Shown here piece after piece: positions 51,242 to 59,708 of a stretch of 64,000 nucleotides of DNA. Both the position numbers and the translations under genes were made by a program. Each line of letters opens with the position of its first letter. Position 1 is the first letter of the stretch. The DNA comes from JAVKFF01 sp040226215 (GTDB lineage: Bacteria; Pseudomonadota; Alphaproteobacteria; DSM-16000; Inquilinaceae), in the NCBI GenBank assembly GCA_040226215.1, contig JAVKFF010000152.1, positions 22,981 to 86,980 of the forward strand, written 5' to 3'. The notes beneath the pieces were generated by a model. That model worked only from the letters and a program-made list of their open reading frames with translations. It ran no database searches and was not told the origin of the DNA.

Positions 51242-53130
51242 CCGGGCGCAGCGACCTCCTGTCGGCTTCCCTCGACCGCGGGCGCAAGGCCGACAAGACC
51301 TTCGCCCAGCGCATGTTCGAATGGGCCGAACCGGAGGTCGCGACCGGCCTGGCGGCGACCGACGTCAGCGCCCGCCCCGGGATGGGTCCCGACGACCGGG
51401 GAGTGGCCGAACTGGAAGCTGTGCTGCGCGCACTGACCGGTGCGGCGCGCACGCTCGCCGACGATCACGAACTCGCCGTCCGCTTTGCCGGCATCCGGCC
51501 GGAACTGACCGGCGGCGCCATCCGCCTGCCGCACCCCGGCAGCCCCGTCAGCGAGGCCGCCTGGCGCGTGCTGCGCGGCCAGGCGGACAGCCTCGCGCTC
51601 GACCGCCGATACTCGGGCGCTCTGCCGCTGCCCGCCGGACTGCCGCCGGCGGCCGCGCAGGCCTTCCGGGTGATCCGCCGTGCCCGGGCCGAGGCGCTGG
51701 GCGCCCGCGACCTGCCTGGCATCGTCGGCAATCTGGACGCCGCGCTGGCGCACCGGCTTGGCCAGCTGGGCATCGACCGGGTGACGCTCGCCAACATGGT
51801 GCCGGGCGAGGAGGCGGCGACGGGCCTGCTGCGCCGGCTCCTCGGCCTGCCCGTCGCGGCGCTGACCGAGGCGCAGACGCAGCCCTGGGCCCGCGTCCTC
51901 GACCAGGACTGCCCCGGCGATACCGCCGCGCTCGCCGCCGCTCTCGACGACCCGCCGGCCTTCGCGGCGATCGCCCGGCGCCTGGCGCTCGCCATGGCCG
52001 GCTGGTTCGCCGGCACCCAGTCGGCGCCACTGCCCGAGAGTCCGGACACGGCGGATGGCGAGCGGGATGCCGCGCGGGCGACCGAGAGCCGGGGCGCGGA
52101 CGACACGGCCGGTGCCTACGAGGTCAGCCGCGACCGCTCGACCACCACCAGGCGCCCCCCCGACCGCCCCTACCGCGTCTTCGCCGAGCGCTACGACCAG
52201 GCCGTGGCGGCGACCGACCTGGCGAGCGATGCGGAACTCGCCGCCTGGCACGAGACACTGCTCGATGAAGCCGGCGACGTCGCCCGCATCGCCGCGCGCC
52301 TGGCCAACCGGCTGGTGCGGCTGATCCTCGCGCGCCAGCGTCGCTCCTGGCGTTTCGACCTGGAGGACGGCCTTCTCGACGCCGCCCGCCTCGACCGGGT
52401 GGTGGTCAATCCCGGCACCGCGCTCAGCTTCAAGGAGGAGACCGACAGCCCGTTCCCGGACACGGTGGTCGGCCTGCTTATCGACAATTCCGGCTCGATG
52501 CGCGGCCAGTCGATCGTCAACGCCGCGGTCTCGGCCGAGATCATCGCCCTGGCGCTGGAACGCACAGGCGTCGCGGTCGAGGTGCTCGGCTTCACCACCG
52601 CCGCCTGGCGCGGCGGCCGGCCGGCGGCCGACTGGGCCAGGGCCGGCCGGCCGGCGGATCCGGGTCGGCTGAACGAGTTGCGCCACATCGTCTACAAGCC
52701 GGCCGACCGGCCCTTCCGCCACGTGCGCAGCCATCTCGGCCTGATGCTGCAGCCCGACCTCTTGAAGGAGAACGTCGACGGCGAGGCCCTGCGCTGGGCC
52801 GCCGGGCGCCTCCTGCGCCGGCCCCAGTCGCGGCGCATCCTCGTCGTCATCTCCGACGGTGCGCCGCAGGATCAGGCGACGGCGAGGGCCAACGATCCGG
52901 GCTATCTCGACCGGCATCTGCGCCAGGTCATCGTCGAGATCGGCCATCTGCCCGGCCTCGAACTGGCGGCCATCGGCATCGGCCACGACGTCAGCCGCTA
53001 CTATCCACGCTCGATCACCATCGACGACGCGGGCACCCTCGCCCAGACCCTGATCGAGACCCTGGGCGGCCTGCTCCTGTCCGCCGACGACCCGACCCTG
53101 GCCAGAACCGCGAAAGGACACCCCCGATGA
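51238..53130 (+). CDS. cobT: CobT-like VWA protein (cobaltochelatase subunit homologue, GTG start)
   Basis: A 630-residue protein. The C-terminal 210 residues are a von Willebrand A domain matching CobT: MIDAS motif LLIDNSGSMRG, EVLGFTTAAWRGG, LLKENVDGEALRWA, VVISDGAPQDQAT and AIGIGHDVSRYY. The N-terminal 400 residues include the CobT helical part; the acidic linker near residues 270-300 is short. CobT works with CobS and CobN to insert cobalt in cobalamin synthesis, but neither is nearby. The GTG overlaps the IclR stop, and its own stop overlaps the pirin ATG, so three genes are coupled. Confidence 0.85.
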   Translation: MTGRSDLLSASLDRGRKADKTFAQRMFEWAEPEVATGLAATDVSARPGMGPDDRGVAELEAVLRALTGAARTLADDHELAVRFAGIRPELTGGAIRLPHPGSPVSEAAWRVLRGQADSLALDRRYSGALPLPAGLPPAAAQAFRVIRRARAEALGARDLPGIVGNLDAALAHRLGQLGIDRVTLANMVPGEEAATGLLRRLLGLPVAALTEAQTQPWARVLDQDCPGDTAALAAALDDPPAFAAIARRLALAMAGWFAGTQSAPLPESPDTADGERDAARATESRGADDTAGAYEVSRDRSTTTRRPPDRPYRVFAERYDQAVAATDLASDAELAAWHETLLDEAGDVARIAARLANRLVRLILARQRRSWRFDLEDGLLDAARLDRVVVNPGTALSFKEETDSPFPDTVVGLLIDNSGSMRGQSIVNAAVSAEIIALALERTGVAVEVLGFTTAAWRGGRPAADWARAGRPADPGRLNELRHIVYKPADRPFRHVRSHLGLMLQPDLLKENVDGEALRWAAGRLLRRPQSRRILVVISDGAPQDQATARANDPGYLDRHLRQVIVEIGHLPGLELAAIGIGHDVSRYYPRSITIDDAGTLAQTLIETLGGLLLSADDPTLARTAKGHPR

Positions 53131-54068
53131 GCTGGCAACCCGTCCCGGAACCGGCATGCAGCGAAAAGCCGGCGGTCGCTCCGCCCGATCAGATCGCCGA
53201 TCATGCGGTCGAGCAGGTGATCGTGCCGCGGGTCCGCGACCTCGGCGGCTTCGAGGTGCGCCGCGCCTTGCCGGCGGCCAGGCGGCAGATGGTCGGCCCC
53301 TTCATCTTCTTCGACCAGATGGGCCCCTCGCCGCTGATCGACGGCCAGAGCCTGGAGGTCCGCCCGCACCCGCATATCGGCCTGGCGACCGTCACCTATC
53401 TGTTCTCCGGCGCCATCATGCACCGCGACAGCCTGGGAACGGTGCAGGAGATCGCGCCCGGCGCGGTGAACCTGATGACCGCCGGGAGCGGCATCGCCCA
53501 TTCGGAGCGCACCTCCCAGGCGCACAACCTGCCGGGCGCGGAAATCTTCGGCATCCAGACCTGGCTTGCCCTGCCGCGCGAGCACGAGGAGACCGCGCCG
53601 GCCTTCGTCCACCACGGCGCCGAGGCCCTGCCGACGATCGCCGGCGAGGGCCTCGACGGCCGGGTGATCATCGGCAGCCTCTACGGACGCAAGGCGCCGG
53701 TCGAGACCCTCTCCCCGACCGCCTACGCGGACATCGCCATGGCGCGCGGCGCGCGGCTGCCGCTTCCCGACGGTATCGAGGAGTGCGGCCTTTACGTCGT
53801 CTCCGGTGCGATCGCGCTCGACGGCCAGCGCTTCGGCGACGGCACGCTGGTCGTCATCCGACCCGGCGCCCGGGGTGCCGCCACCGCGCTGGACCCCAGC
53901 CGGGTCATGGTGCTCGGCGGCGACGCGATGGACGGCCACCGCCACATCTGGTGGAACTTCGTTTCCTCCTCAAAGGAGCGCATCGAGGACGCCAAGGCCG
54001 ACTGGAAGGCCGGCCGCTTCGACCCGGTGATCGGCGACGACGAGTTCATCCCCCTGCCGGAGCGGTAG
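53127..54068 (+). CDS. pirin-family bicupin protein
   Basis: A 313-residue pirin with HPHIGLATVTYLFSGAIMHR and the metal-site HSERTS (His near residue 130), and the N-terminal MVGPFIFFDQMGPS. Pirins bind iron and some open quercetin-like rings; most have no known role. The ATG overlaps the CobT-like stop by 4 bp. It ends the regulator-CobT-pirin transcript, and the 214-bp gap beyond it holds a structured repeat. Confidence 0.9.
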   Translation: MSWQPVPEPACSEKPAVAPPDQIADHAVEQVIVPRVRDLGGFEVRRALPAARRQMVGPFIFFDQMGPSPLIDGQSLEVRPHPHIGLATVTYLFSGAIMHRDSLGTVQEIAPGAVNLMTAGSGIAHSERTSQAHNLPGAEIFGIQTWLALPREHEETAPAFVHHGAEALPTIAGEGLDGRVIIGSLYGRKAPVETLSPTAYADIAMARGARLPLPDGIEECGLYVVSGAIALDGQRFGDGTLVVIRPGARGAATALDPSRVMVLGGDAMDGHRHIWWNFVSSSKERIEDAKADWKAGRFDPVIGDDEFIPLPER

Positions 54069-54154
54069 GGTGCTGACGGGTTCGCTGGAAGCAGCGCCCC
54101 TCCACCGTCCTGTCAGAGATATTCATCAAACAACTGATTTTATAAGTTTTTCCT

Positions 54155-54236
54155 TGTCATTCCTGCGAAGGCGGGAATCCAGTTTCGGCGCCGTCGGCAC
54201 CGCCGCACTGGATTCCGGGTCAAGCCCGGAATGACA
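54155..54236. repeat. 82-bp structured intergenic repeat, copy 3
   Basis: Ends are TGTCAT and ATGACA. The left hairpin is TTCCTGC/GCGGGAA (with one G-T pair), the right hairpin ATTCCGGG/CCCGGAAT, and CCAGT/ACTGG pair in the middle. It sits between the converging 3' ends of the pirin and pseudouridine-synthase genes, so it may serve as a bidirectional terminator. Confidence 0.82.
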
Positions 54237-54282
54237 GTTCTGTTTTCCTCAGGATCGGTCCGACCGGTGCCGAAGCGGTAGC

Positions 54283-54849
54283 CTACCGTCCTCGATCCAT
54301 CCGCCCCGCCGCCGCCTCCCGCCACTGCCCGGGGGCCAGGCCGTCGAGGCGCCAGGGACCGACGGCGATGCGAACCAGGCGCAAGGTCGGCAGGCCGACG
54401 GCGGCGGTCATGCGGCGCACCTGCCGGTTGCGGCCCTCGGTGATGGTGAGGCTGAGCCAGGACGTGGGGATGGCGGCGCGGTAGCGGATCGGCGGGTCGC
54501 GGGGCCACAGCCAGCCGGGCTCCGCCACCCGCTCGACGATCGCCGGGCGGGTCGGTCCATCCTTCAGGCCGACCCCGCCGGACAGCGCGGCGAGCGCCTT
54601 GTCGTCCGGATCTCCTTCGACCTGCGCCAGATAGGTCTTGGCCTGGCCTGTGCTGGGCTGGGTGATGCGGGCGGCGAGCCGGCCGTCATCGGTCAGCACC
54701 AGCAACCCCTCGCTGTCGCGATCGAGCCGACCGGCCGGATAGACCCCCGGCACGTCGATATGGTCGGCCAGGGTCGGCCGCCCGCCCTCCCGGTCGGTGA
54801 ACTGGGTCAGCACGCCATAGGGCTTGTTGAACAGGATGACCCGCGCCAT
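54283..54849 (-). CDS. rluE: 23S rRNA pseudouridine synthase, RluE type
   Basis: A 188-residue RsuA/RluE-family enzyme without an S4 domain, the RluE plan. The catalytic Asp is in PAGRLDRDSEGLLVLTDDGR. It also has FNKPYGVLTQF at the start and the final GRNRQVRRMTAAVGLPTLRL. RluE modifies U2457 of 23S rRNA in E. coli. Convergent with the pirin gene; 32 bp separate it from the upstream oxidoreductase gene on the same strand. Confidence 0.9.
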   Translation of the reverse strand: MARVILFNKPYGVLTQFTDREGGRPTLADHIDVPGVYPAGRLDRDSEGLLVLTDDGRLAARITQPSTGQAKTYLAQVEGDPDDKALAALSGGVGLKDGPTRPAIVERVAEPGWLWPRDPPIRYRAAIPTSWLSLTITEGRNRQVRRMTAAVGLPTLRLVRIAVGPWRLDGLAPGQWREAAAGRMDRGR

Positions 54850-54881
54850 GTCGCCCCGGCTATCGCAGGAACCGGCGGCCG

Positions 54882-55877
54882 CTAGAGCTTGACCGCCGCC
54901 CAGCCGCCGGTCTTCTCCGAGGTCACGAAGGCGTCGAGGATCGCCATGTTGACGAACGCGTCGGCGACGCCGTAGGGCAGCGGCGCCTCGCCGCGGATCG
55001 CCCGGTTCATCGCCTCGACCTGGCGTTCGTACTGGTCGACCGGCCCGAGATCAATCGTCTCGGCCTCGCCCTGGCGCGGGGTGAAAACGATCTCGGTGCC
55101 CTCCTTCGGGGCGTTGAACGGGATCATCACCTCGACCCGCCCCTCGGTGCCCATGATCACCGCGCGCTGCATCGGCGTCATCTGCGTCGAGACCGTGAAG
55201 GCGAGCTGCCGGCCGCTCCCGAAATCCATCAGCGCCGAGGCCAGCCGGTCGGTGCCGAAGGTCGGGTCGCGCTCGACCAGGGCGACCACCCGCGCCGGGT
55301 CCCCCTCGAACACCCAGCGGCCGACCACCATGGGGTAGCAGCCGATGTCGAGCAGACCGCCGCCGCCGATATCGGCCATGTTGCGGATATTGGCCGGGTC
55401 GTCATTGTAGTAGCTGAACATCACCTGCACGGCGGTGACCCGGCCGAGGCGGCCGCCGCGGATCATCTCGCGCACGCGGAGCCATTGCGGATGGAAGCGG
55501 ATCATGAACGCCTCCATCACGTGGATGCCGTCCGGCAGGTCGCGCAGCGCCCCGGCTTCGGCCTTCGACGGCGCGATCGGCTTCTCGCACAGCACGTGCT
55601 TGCCGCGCCGAGCCGCCTCCAGGGTCAGCGACACGTGCAGATGGTTGGGCAGCGGGTTGTAGACGGCATCGATGTCGGGGTCGTCCAGCATCGCCTCGTA
55701 GCTGCCATAGGCCTTGGTATCCCAGCCGTTCTCGGCGATGAAGGCCTCCGCCCGCGTCCGATCGCGCGAGGCGATACCAGCCAGCACGCTGCCCTCGTTT
55801 GCCAGGATGGCGGGGATCAGCGCCTTGCGGCCGATATTCGCTGTGCCGAGAATGCCCCAGCGGATGGGCGTGGTCAT
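54882..55877 (-). CDS. Gfo/Idh/MocA-family oxidoreductase
   Basis: A 331-residue NAD(P) enzyme with Rossmann motif GILGTANIGRKALIPAI, the catalytic-Lys segment HVLCEKPIA and the GGGLLDIGCYPMVVGRWVF stretch with the usual catalytic His region altered to CYP. Family members oxidise or reduce sugars, inositols or dihydrodiols. The last is interesting beside the Rieske oxygenase cluster but is only a suggestion. It is divergent from that cluster's first gene, with the composite operator between them. Confidence 0.88.
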   Translation of the reverse strand: MTTPIRWGILGTANIGRKALIPAILANEGSVLAGIASRDRTRAEAFIAENGWDTKAYGSYEAMLDDPDIDAVYNPLPNHLHVSLTLEAARRGKHVLCEKPIAPSKAEAGALRDLPDGIHVMEAFMIRFHPQWLRVREMIRGGRLGRVTAVQVMFSYYNDDPANIRNMADIGGGGLLDIGCYPMVVGRWVFEGDPARVVALVERDPTFGTDRLASALMDFGSGRQLAFTVSTQMTPMQRAVIMGTEGRVEVMIPFNAPKEGTEIVFTPRQGEAETIDLGPVDQYERQVEAMNRAIRGEAPLPYGVADAFVNMAILDAFVTSEKTGGWAAVKL

Positions 55878-55948
55878 GACGGCTGGCTCCCCTTGTCATC
55901 GTTGACGGCGCGACATCGAGCCGCATCGATAGCGGGTCGGATTCGCTC

Positions 55949-56010
55949 TTGGCAACCGGAACCTCTTGGCGTATAGTTCCAAGAAAGGATCATAGTTTCA
56001 AATATGAAAC
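55949..56010 (+). promoter_or_regulatory. promoter with 35-bp composite IclR-type operator, Rieske operon
   Basis: TTGGCA (55949-55954) and TATAGT (55972-55977) are 17 bp apart. Overlapping the -10 end is half site GTTCCA (55976-55981). Nineteen bases on is the palindrome GTTTCA-AATA-TGAAAC (55995-56010). A 35-bp element of the same plan lies at 61020-61054 before the ABC importer genes. It is probably bound by the IclR protein encoded at 57865. Confidence 0.7.
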
Positions 56011-56067
56011 GCCTATCCCCGTGACGGGATGATCCAGGAGAACAGTCGCTGCGAAGGAGGTTTCGGT

Positions 56068-56376
56068 TTGGCTACCTGGCACGATGTGGCGGCCGCTGAC
56101 GAGGTCGAGGAGGAGGAGCCGATCTCGGTCAGGGTCGGCGAGGTGGAGATCGGCGTCTACAAGGTGGACGGCGCACTCTACGCCATGGAGGACATCTGCC
56201 CACATGCCTACGCGCTCTTGAGCCAGGGCTTCGTGGAGGATGACAAGGTCGAGTGCCCGCTGCACGAGGCGCTGTTCGACATCCGCACCGGCAAATGCCT
56301 GCGCGAGCCGGCGGAGCGCGACCTGAAGACCTATCCCGTCAAGGAAGACAATGGCCGCATCCTCATCGAGATGTGA
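56068..56376 (+). CDS. Rieske [2Fe-2S] ferredoxin of the oxygenase system (TTG start)
   Basis: A 102-residue ferredoxin with cluster ligands Cys44 and His46 (ICPHAYAL) and Cys63 and His66 (VECPLHEALF). It should pass electrons from the reductase at 59709 to the oxygenase at 56819. The TTG at 56068 lies 7 nt after a perfect GAAGGAGG and gives the standard N-terminus LATWHDV; an in-frame ATG at 56029 would place that ribosome site inside the gene. A short acidic run (DEVEEEEP) follows the start. Confidence 0.88.
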   Translation: MATWHDVAAADEVEEEEPISVRVGEVEIGVYKVDGALYAMEDICPHAYALLSQGFVEDDKVECPLHEALFDIRTGKCLREPAERDLKTYPVKEDNGRILIEM

Positions 56377-56438
56377 GCGGCCGCGCGACGCCCGGACCTA
56401 AGGGCGCCGTCGCCCCCGACACGAAAGGGCTTGAAGCG

Positions 56439-56747
56439 ATGGAACTCGATACAGACCACAACCCCTATCTGAAGACCTGGGCCCGGCCGGTACCCAACAA
56501 GGTGGCCGGCCAGGGCCGCATCGAGGTGCCGGGCGAGATCGAGAACATCCGCTGGCAGACCAGGCCCGCCTCCCCCAGCCGCTACGAGAACGATCTGGCC
56601 GATGCCATCGTCACCGCCTTCGGCGAGGGGCATTACGAGCTCGCGGCACTGGTCAAGCGCATCAACGAGCTGGGCGTGATGACGCCGGAGGGCGCAGCCT
56701 GGACGCCCGAGCGCCTGACCGAGGAAATGGCCCGCCTCGGCTACTGA
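56439..56747 (+). CDS. small recombinase-like helix-turn-helix protein, role unknown
   Basis: A 102-residue protein. Residues 1-45 are extended (HNPYLKTWARPVPNKV, then IEVPGEIENIRWQTRPASP). Residues 50-100 look like a helix-turn-helix: DLADAIVTAFGEGHYELAAL, then VKRINELGVMTPEGAAWTPE, a pattern seen in serine-recombinase C-terminal DNA-binding domains. No recombinase catalytic domain is present. It sits between ferredoxin and oxygenase genes and may be regulatory or structural. Its N-terminal NP-x3-TW-x2-P resembles the start of the gene at 63837. Confidence 0.7.
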   Translation: MELDTDHNPYLKTWARPVPNKVAGQGRIEVPGEIENIRWQTRPASPSRYENDLADAIVTAFGEGHYELAALVKRINELGVMTPEGAAWTPERLTEEMARLGY

Positions 56748-56818
56748 GCCCGGGGCGCGGGGACGGTCGGATCGCTGGGCGGTCGGACCGCGGACGGATT
56801 GACTTGGGAGAGAGTGTG

Positions 56819-57856
56819 ATGACCGCGACCATCGAAGCCCGCGCCGAGGAACGCCTCAACAAGGGCCTCAAGAATCTCTGGTACCCCGTCCTGCCGAGCT
56901 GGGCGGTGCAGGACGCGCCTGTCGGCATCACGCGCCTGAGCGAGAACATCGCCCTGTGGCGCGATATCGAGGGCCAGGTGCACGCCATCGAGGACCGCTG
57001 CCCGCATCGCGGCGCCCGGCTGTCCATGGGCTGGAACCTGGGCGACCGGGTGGCCTGCTGGTATCACGGCGTCGAGGTCGACGGCAGCGGCACGGTGCGC
57101 GACGTGCCGGCGGTGGCGAGCTGCCCGCTGGTCGGCCAGGCCTGCGTGCGCTCCTACCCCGTCGAGGAGCGCCAGGGCGCGATCTTCCTGTGGTTCGGCG
57201 ACGACCTGAACCGCGAGCCGGCCCCACTCGCGCTGCCTGAGGAGCTGACCTCGCAGGAATACTCCGCCTTCCTGTGCACCGCCGGCTGGAAGTGCAATTA
57301 CCGCTACGCCGTCGACAACGTCATGGACCCGATGCACGGCGCCTATCTGCACGCCACCTCGCACTCCATGGCCGAGGGCGACAAGAGGGCGGACATGAAG
57401 GTACGCAAGACCGATGCCGGCTTCGTCTTCGAGAAGACCACCCAGAAGGGCGTCAACTTCGACTGGGTGGAGTACGGCAACACCAATTCGGTCTGGCTGC
57501 GCCTGTCGATCCCCTACCGCAAGGAACACGGTCCCGGCGGCCCGTTCACCATCGTCGGTTTCGCCACGCCGGTGGACGAGGAGAACTGCCAGGTCTTCTT
57601 CTGGCGCATCCGCCAGGTTACCGGATGGCAGCGCGATGTCTGGCGCTTCCTCTACCGCAACAAGCTGGAGAGCCTGCACTGGGACGTGCTCGAGCAGGAC
57701 CGCGTGGTGCTGGAGCGCATGGCCCCCAACGCCCGCGACCACGAGTTCCTCTATCAGCACGATGTCGGGCTGTCGCGCCTGCGCCGGGTGATGGAGAAGC
57801 TGGCCCGGGCCCAGGTCGAGGCGCTCGACCAGGGGCTCCCACAGGCGGCCGAGTAG
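56819..57856 (+). CDS. Rieske non-heme iron oxygenase, alpha subunit
   Basis: A 345-residue oxygenase. Rieske ligands are Cys61, His63, Cys80 and His83 (CPHRGARLS; CWYHG). The mononuclear iron site is DNVMDPMHGAYLHATSH with Asp166 or Asp170, His173 and His178. The length and lack of an obvious beta subunit gene suggest a homo-oligomeric enzyme of the type acting on heteroaromatic or substituted rings, demethylating or hydroxylating. GGGAGAG precedes the ATG. The substrate is unknown; the flanking extradiol dioxygenase suggests the product is a catechol-like ring. Confidence 0.9.
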   Translation: MTATIEARAEERLNKGLKNLWYPVLPSWAVQDAPVGITRLSENIALWRDIEGQVHAIEDRCPHRGARLSMGWNLGDRVACWYHGVEVDGSGTVRDVPAVASCPLVGQACVRSYPVEERQGAIFLWFGDDLNREPAPLALPEELTSQEYSAFLCTAGWKCNYRYAVDNVMDPMHGAYLHATSHSMAEGDKRADMKVRKTDAGFVFEKTTQKGVNFDWVEYGNTNSVWLRLSIPYRKEHGPGGPFTIVGFATPVDEENCQVFFWRIRQVTGWQRDVWRFLYRNKLESLHWDVLEQDRVVLERMAPNARDHEFLYQHDVGLSRLRRVMEKLARAQVEALDQGLPQAAE

Positions 57857-57864
57857 CCCCGGCC

Positions 57865-58704
57865 ATGGCCAAGCAGGACGATACCGCGCCGGCCACCGGC
57901 GAGGACGAGCTGCCCTACCTGGTGCCGGGCCTGGTGCGCGGCATCCGTATCCTGCAGCTGTTCAAGACCGGGCGCGAGACCATCGCGCCGCCGGAGATGG
58001 CGCGGGAGCTGAAGCTGCCCCGCACCACGGTCTACCGCCTGGTGCAGTCGCTCGAGCATCTCGGCATGTTGCAGCGGGTCGACGGCGGCGGCGCCTTCCG
58101 GCCCGGCCTGGCCATCCTCAGCCTGGGCTTCGAGTGCCTGGCGTCGATGGATTTCAGCGAGCTCGGCCGGCCGATCCTCGACCGCCTCAGCGCCGGAACA
58201 GGTCTGACCGCCCACCTGGTTCTGCGCGACGGTCGCGACGTCGTGGTGGTGCTGAAAAGCCAGGGACGCAGCCCGTTCGCCAGCGCACTGCAGATCGGCG
58301 CCCGGCTGCCGGCCCATGGAACGGTTCTCGGCCGCATGACGTTGATCGATCTCGACCACAAGGCGCTGGCGCAGATCTTCGACAGCGCGGAACTGCCGGC
58401 CTTCACGCCGCAGACACCCAAGACGCTGGAGAGCCTCGAGGCCATGCTGGCGATGGACCGCACGCGCGGCTACGCGCTGTCCGACGGCTTCTTCGAGCGG
58501 GGTATCTCCTCCGTCGCCGCCCCGGTGCGCGACCGCAACGGCATCGCCGTCGGGGCCGTCAACGTCACGCTGAACGGCACCCCCGGCAAGGGCAAGGAAC
58601 TGGAACGGACCATCGCCGCCGTGGTCGAGGCCGGCAAGCAGCTTTCCACCACGCTGCGCCACCATCCCATGCCGGTGGGCGAACTGCTCTCCCACGCGGT
58701 GTGA
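57865..58704 (+). CDS. IclR-family regulator of the Rieske cluster
   Basis: A 279-residue regulator with an N-terminal HTH (GLVRGIRILQLFKTGRETIA; MARELKLPRTTVYRLVQSLE) and an IclR effector domain (LTAHLVLRDGRDVVVVLKSQ; RLPAHGTVLGRMTL; ISSVAAPVRDRNG). It starts 8 bp after the oxygenase stop and is embedded in the operon, so it should be autoregulated. It is the natural candidate for the GTTYCA-N4-TGRAAC operators at 55976-56010 and 61020-61054. Confidence 0.9.
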   Translation: MAKQDDTAPATGEDELPYLVPGLVRGIRILQLFKTGRETIAPPEMARELKLPRTTVYRLVQSLEHLGMLQRVDGGGAFRPGLAILSLGFECLASMDFSELGRPILDRLSAGTGLTAHLVLRDGRDVVVVLKSQGRSPFASALQIGARLPAHGTVLGRMTLIDLDHKALAQIFDSAELPAFTPQTPKTLESLEAMLAMDRTRGYALSDGFFERGISSVAAPVRDRNGIAVGAVNVTLNGTPGKGKELERTIAAVVEAGKQLSTTLRHHPMPVGELLSHAV

Positions 58705-58753
58705 GCCGAGCCGGCAACCCGATCGACCCGAACCGAGAACGGATCACCCGACC

Positions 58754-59683
58754 ATGAACTTCACCGGCATCGATGCGATCGTCTATGGCGTCGAGGATCT
58801 GGCCACCTGCCAGCGCTTCCTCGACGACTGGGGCGTCACCCCCACCGACCGGGCGCCGGCAGACGGCCTGGCCTACGAAACCCTCGACGGCTCTGAGATC
58901 ATCGTGCGTCCGGCCGGGGCGGTCGACCTGCCGCCTGCCTTCGAGGCCGGCTCCACCCTGCGCCGGGTGATCTGGGGCGTACCCGACCAGCGGGCCCTCG
59001 ACGCCGTGCGCAAGGCCATCGCCGGCCAGCCCGGCTTCGCCGAGGAGGACGGCCTGCCCAGCGTGACCGATCCCAACGGCATGCGCCTTTCCTTCCGCGT
59101 CTCCCGGCGCCGGCCGGTCGCGGTCAAGGGCTCGCCGCTCAACACCTATGACCGGCACGACCGGGTGGACGAGCGCACGCCGGTCTACGAGCGGGCGCAC
59201 CCGATCCGCATCGGCCACGTCGTCTTCTTCACCGCCGACATCATGGAGACGCTCGCCTTCTACGAGGGCGTGCTCGGCTTCCGCGTCTCCGACAGCTATC
59301 CCAGGGCCGGCTACTTCCTGCGCTGCAAGCCGGAGGGCGGGCACCACGACCTCTTTCTGCTGCAGACCCCGGACGCCAAGCGCGGGCTGAACCACGTCGC
59401 CTTCACCGTGCGCGACATCCACGAGATCTTCGGCGGCGGCATCTACGTCAACCAGCGTGGCTGGCAGACCCAGATCGGCCCCGGCCGGCACCCGATCTCC
59501 TCGGCCTATTTCTGGTACGTGCACAATCCCTGCGGCGGCCTGGCGGAGTACTACTCCAACGAGGACTACTGCACGGAGAACTGGCAGGCCAAGGAATGGC
59601 CGCGCAGCGCCGAGAATTTCGCCGAGTGGGCGATCTCCGGCGGCATCGACGCCAAGACCCGGCGCCAGCCCGACCGGCGCTGA
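58754..59683 (+). CDS. extradiol ring-cleavage dioxygenase, VOC family
   Basis: A 309-residue two-domain vicinal-oxygen-chelate enzyme. The Fe(II) ligands are His155 (RIGHVVFF), His214 (GLNHVAF) and Glu265 (GGLAEYYSNED), all in the C-terminal domain; the N-terminal domain is the inactive copy. It would cleave a catechol or dihydroxy heteroaromatic ring next to a hydroxyl group, acting after the Rieske oxygenase. The ATG at 58754 follows AGAACGGA weakly. Confidence 0.88.
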   Translation: MNFTGIDAIVYGVEDLATCQRFLDDWGVTPTDRAPADGLAYETLDGSEIIVRPAGAVDLPPAFEAGSTLRRVIWGVPDQRALDAVRKAIAGQPGFAEEDGLPSVTDPNGMRLSFRVSRRRPVAVKGSPLNTYDRHDRVDERTPVYERAHPIRIGHVVFFTADIMETLAFYEGVLGFRVSDSYPRAGYFLRCKPEGGHHDLFLLQTPDAKRGLNHVAFTVRDIHEIFGGGIYVNQRGWQTQIGPGRHPISSAYFWYVHNPCGGLAEYYSNEDYCTENWQAKEWPRSAENFAEWAISGGIDAKTRRQPDRR

Positions 59684-59708
59684 GAGCATGCCGGAGGGAT
59701 CACCGACC

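Noticed and set aside
51238..53130. Part of a cobalamin biosynthesis cluster
   Set aside because: The CobT likeness is clear, but no other cobalamin gene is present in 64 kb, so cluster membership is not claimed.
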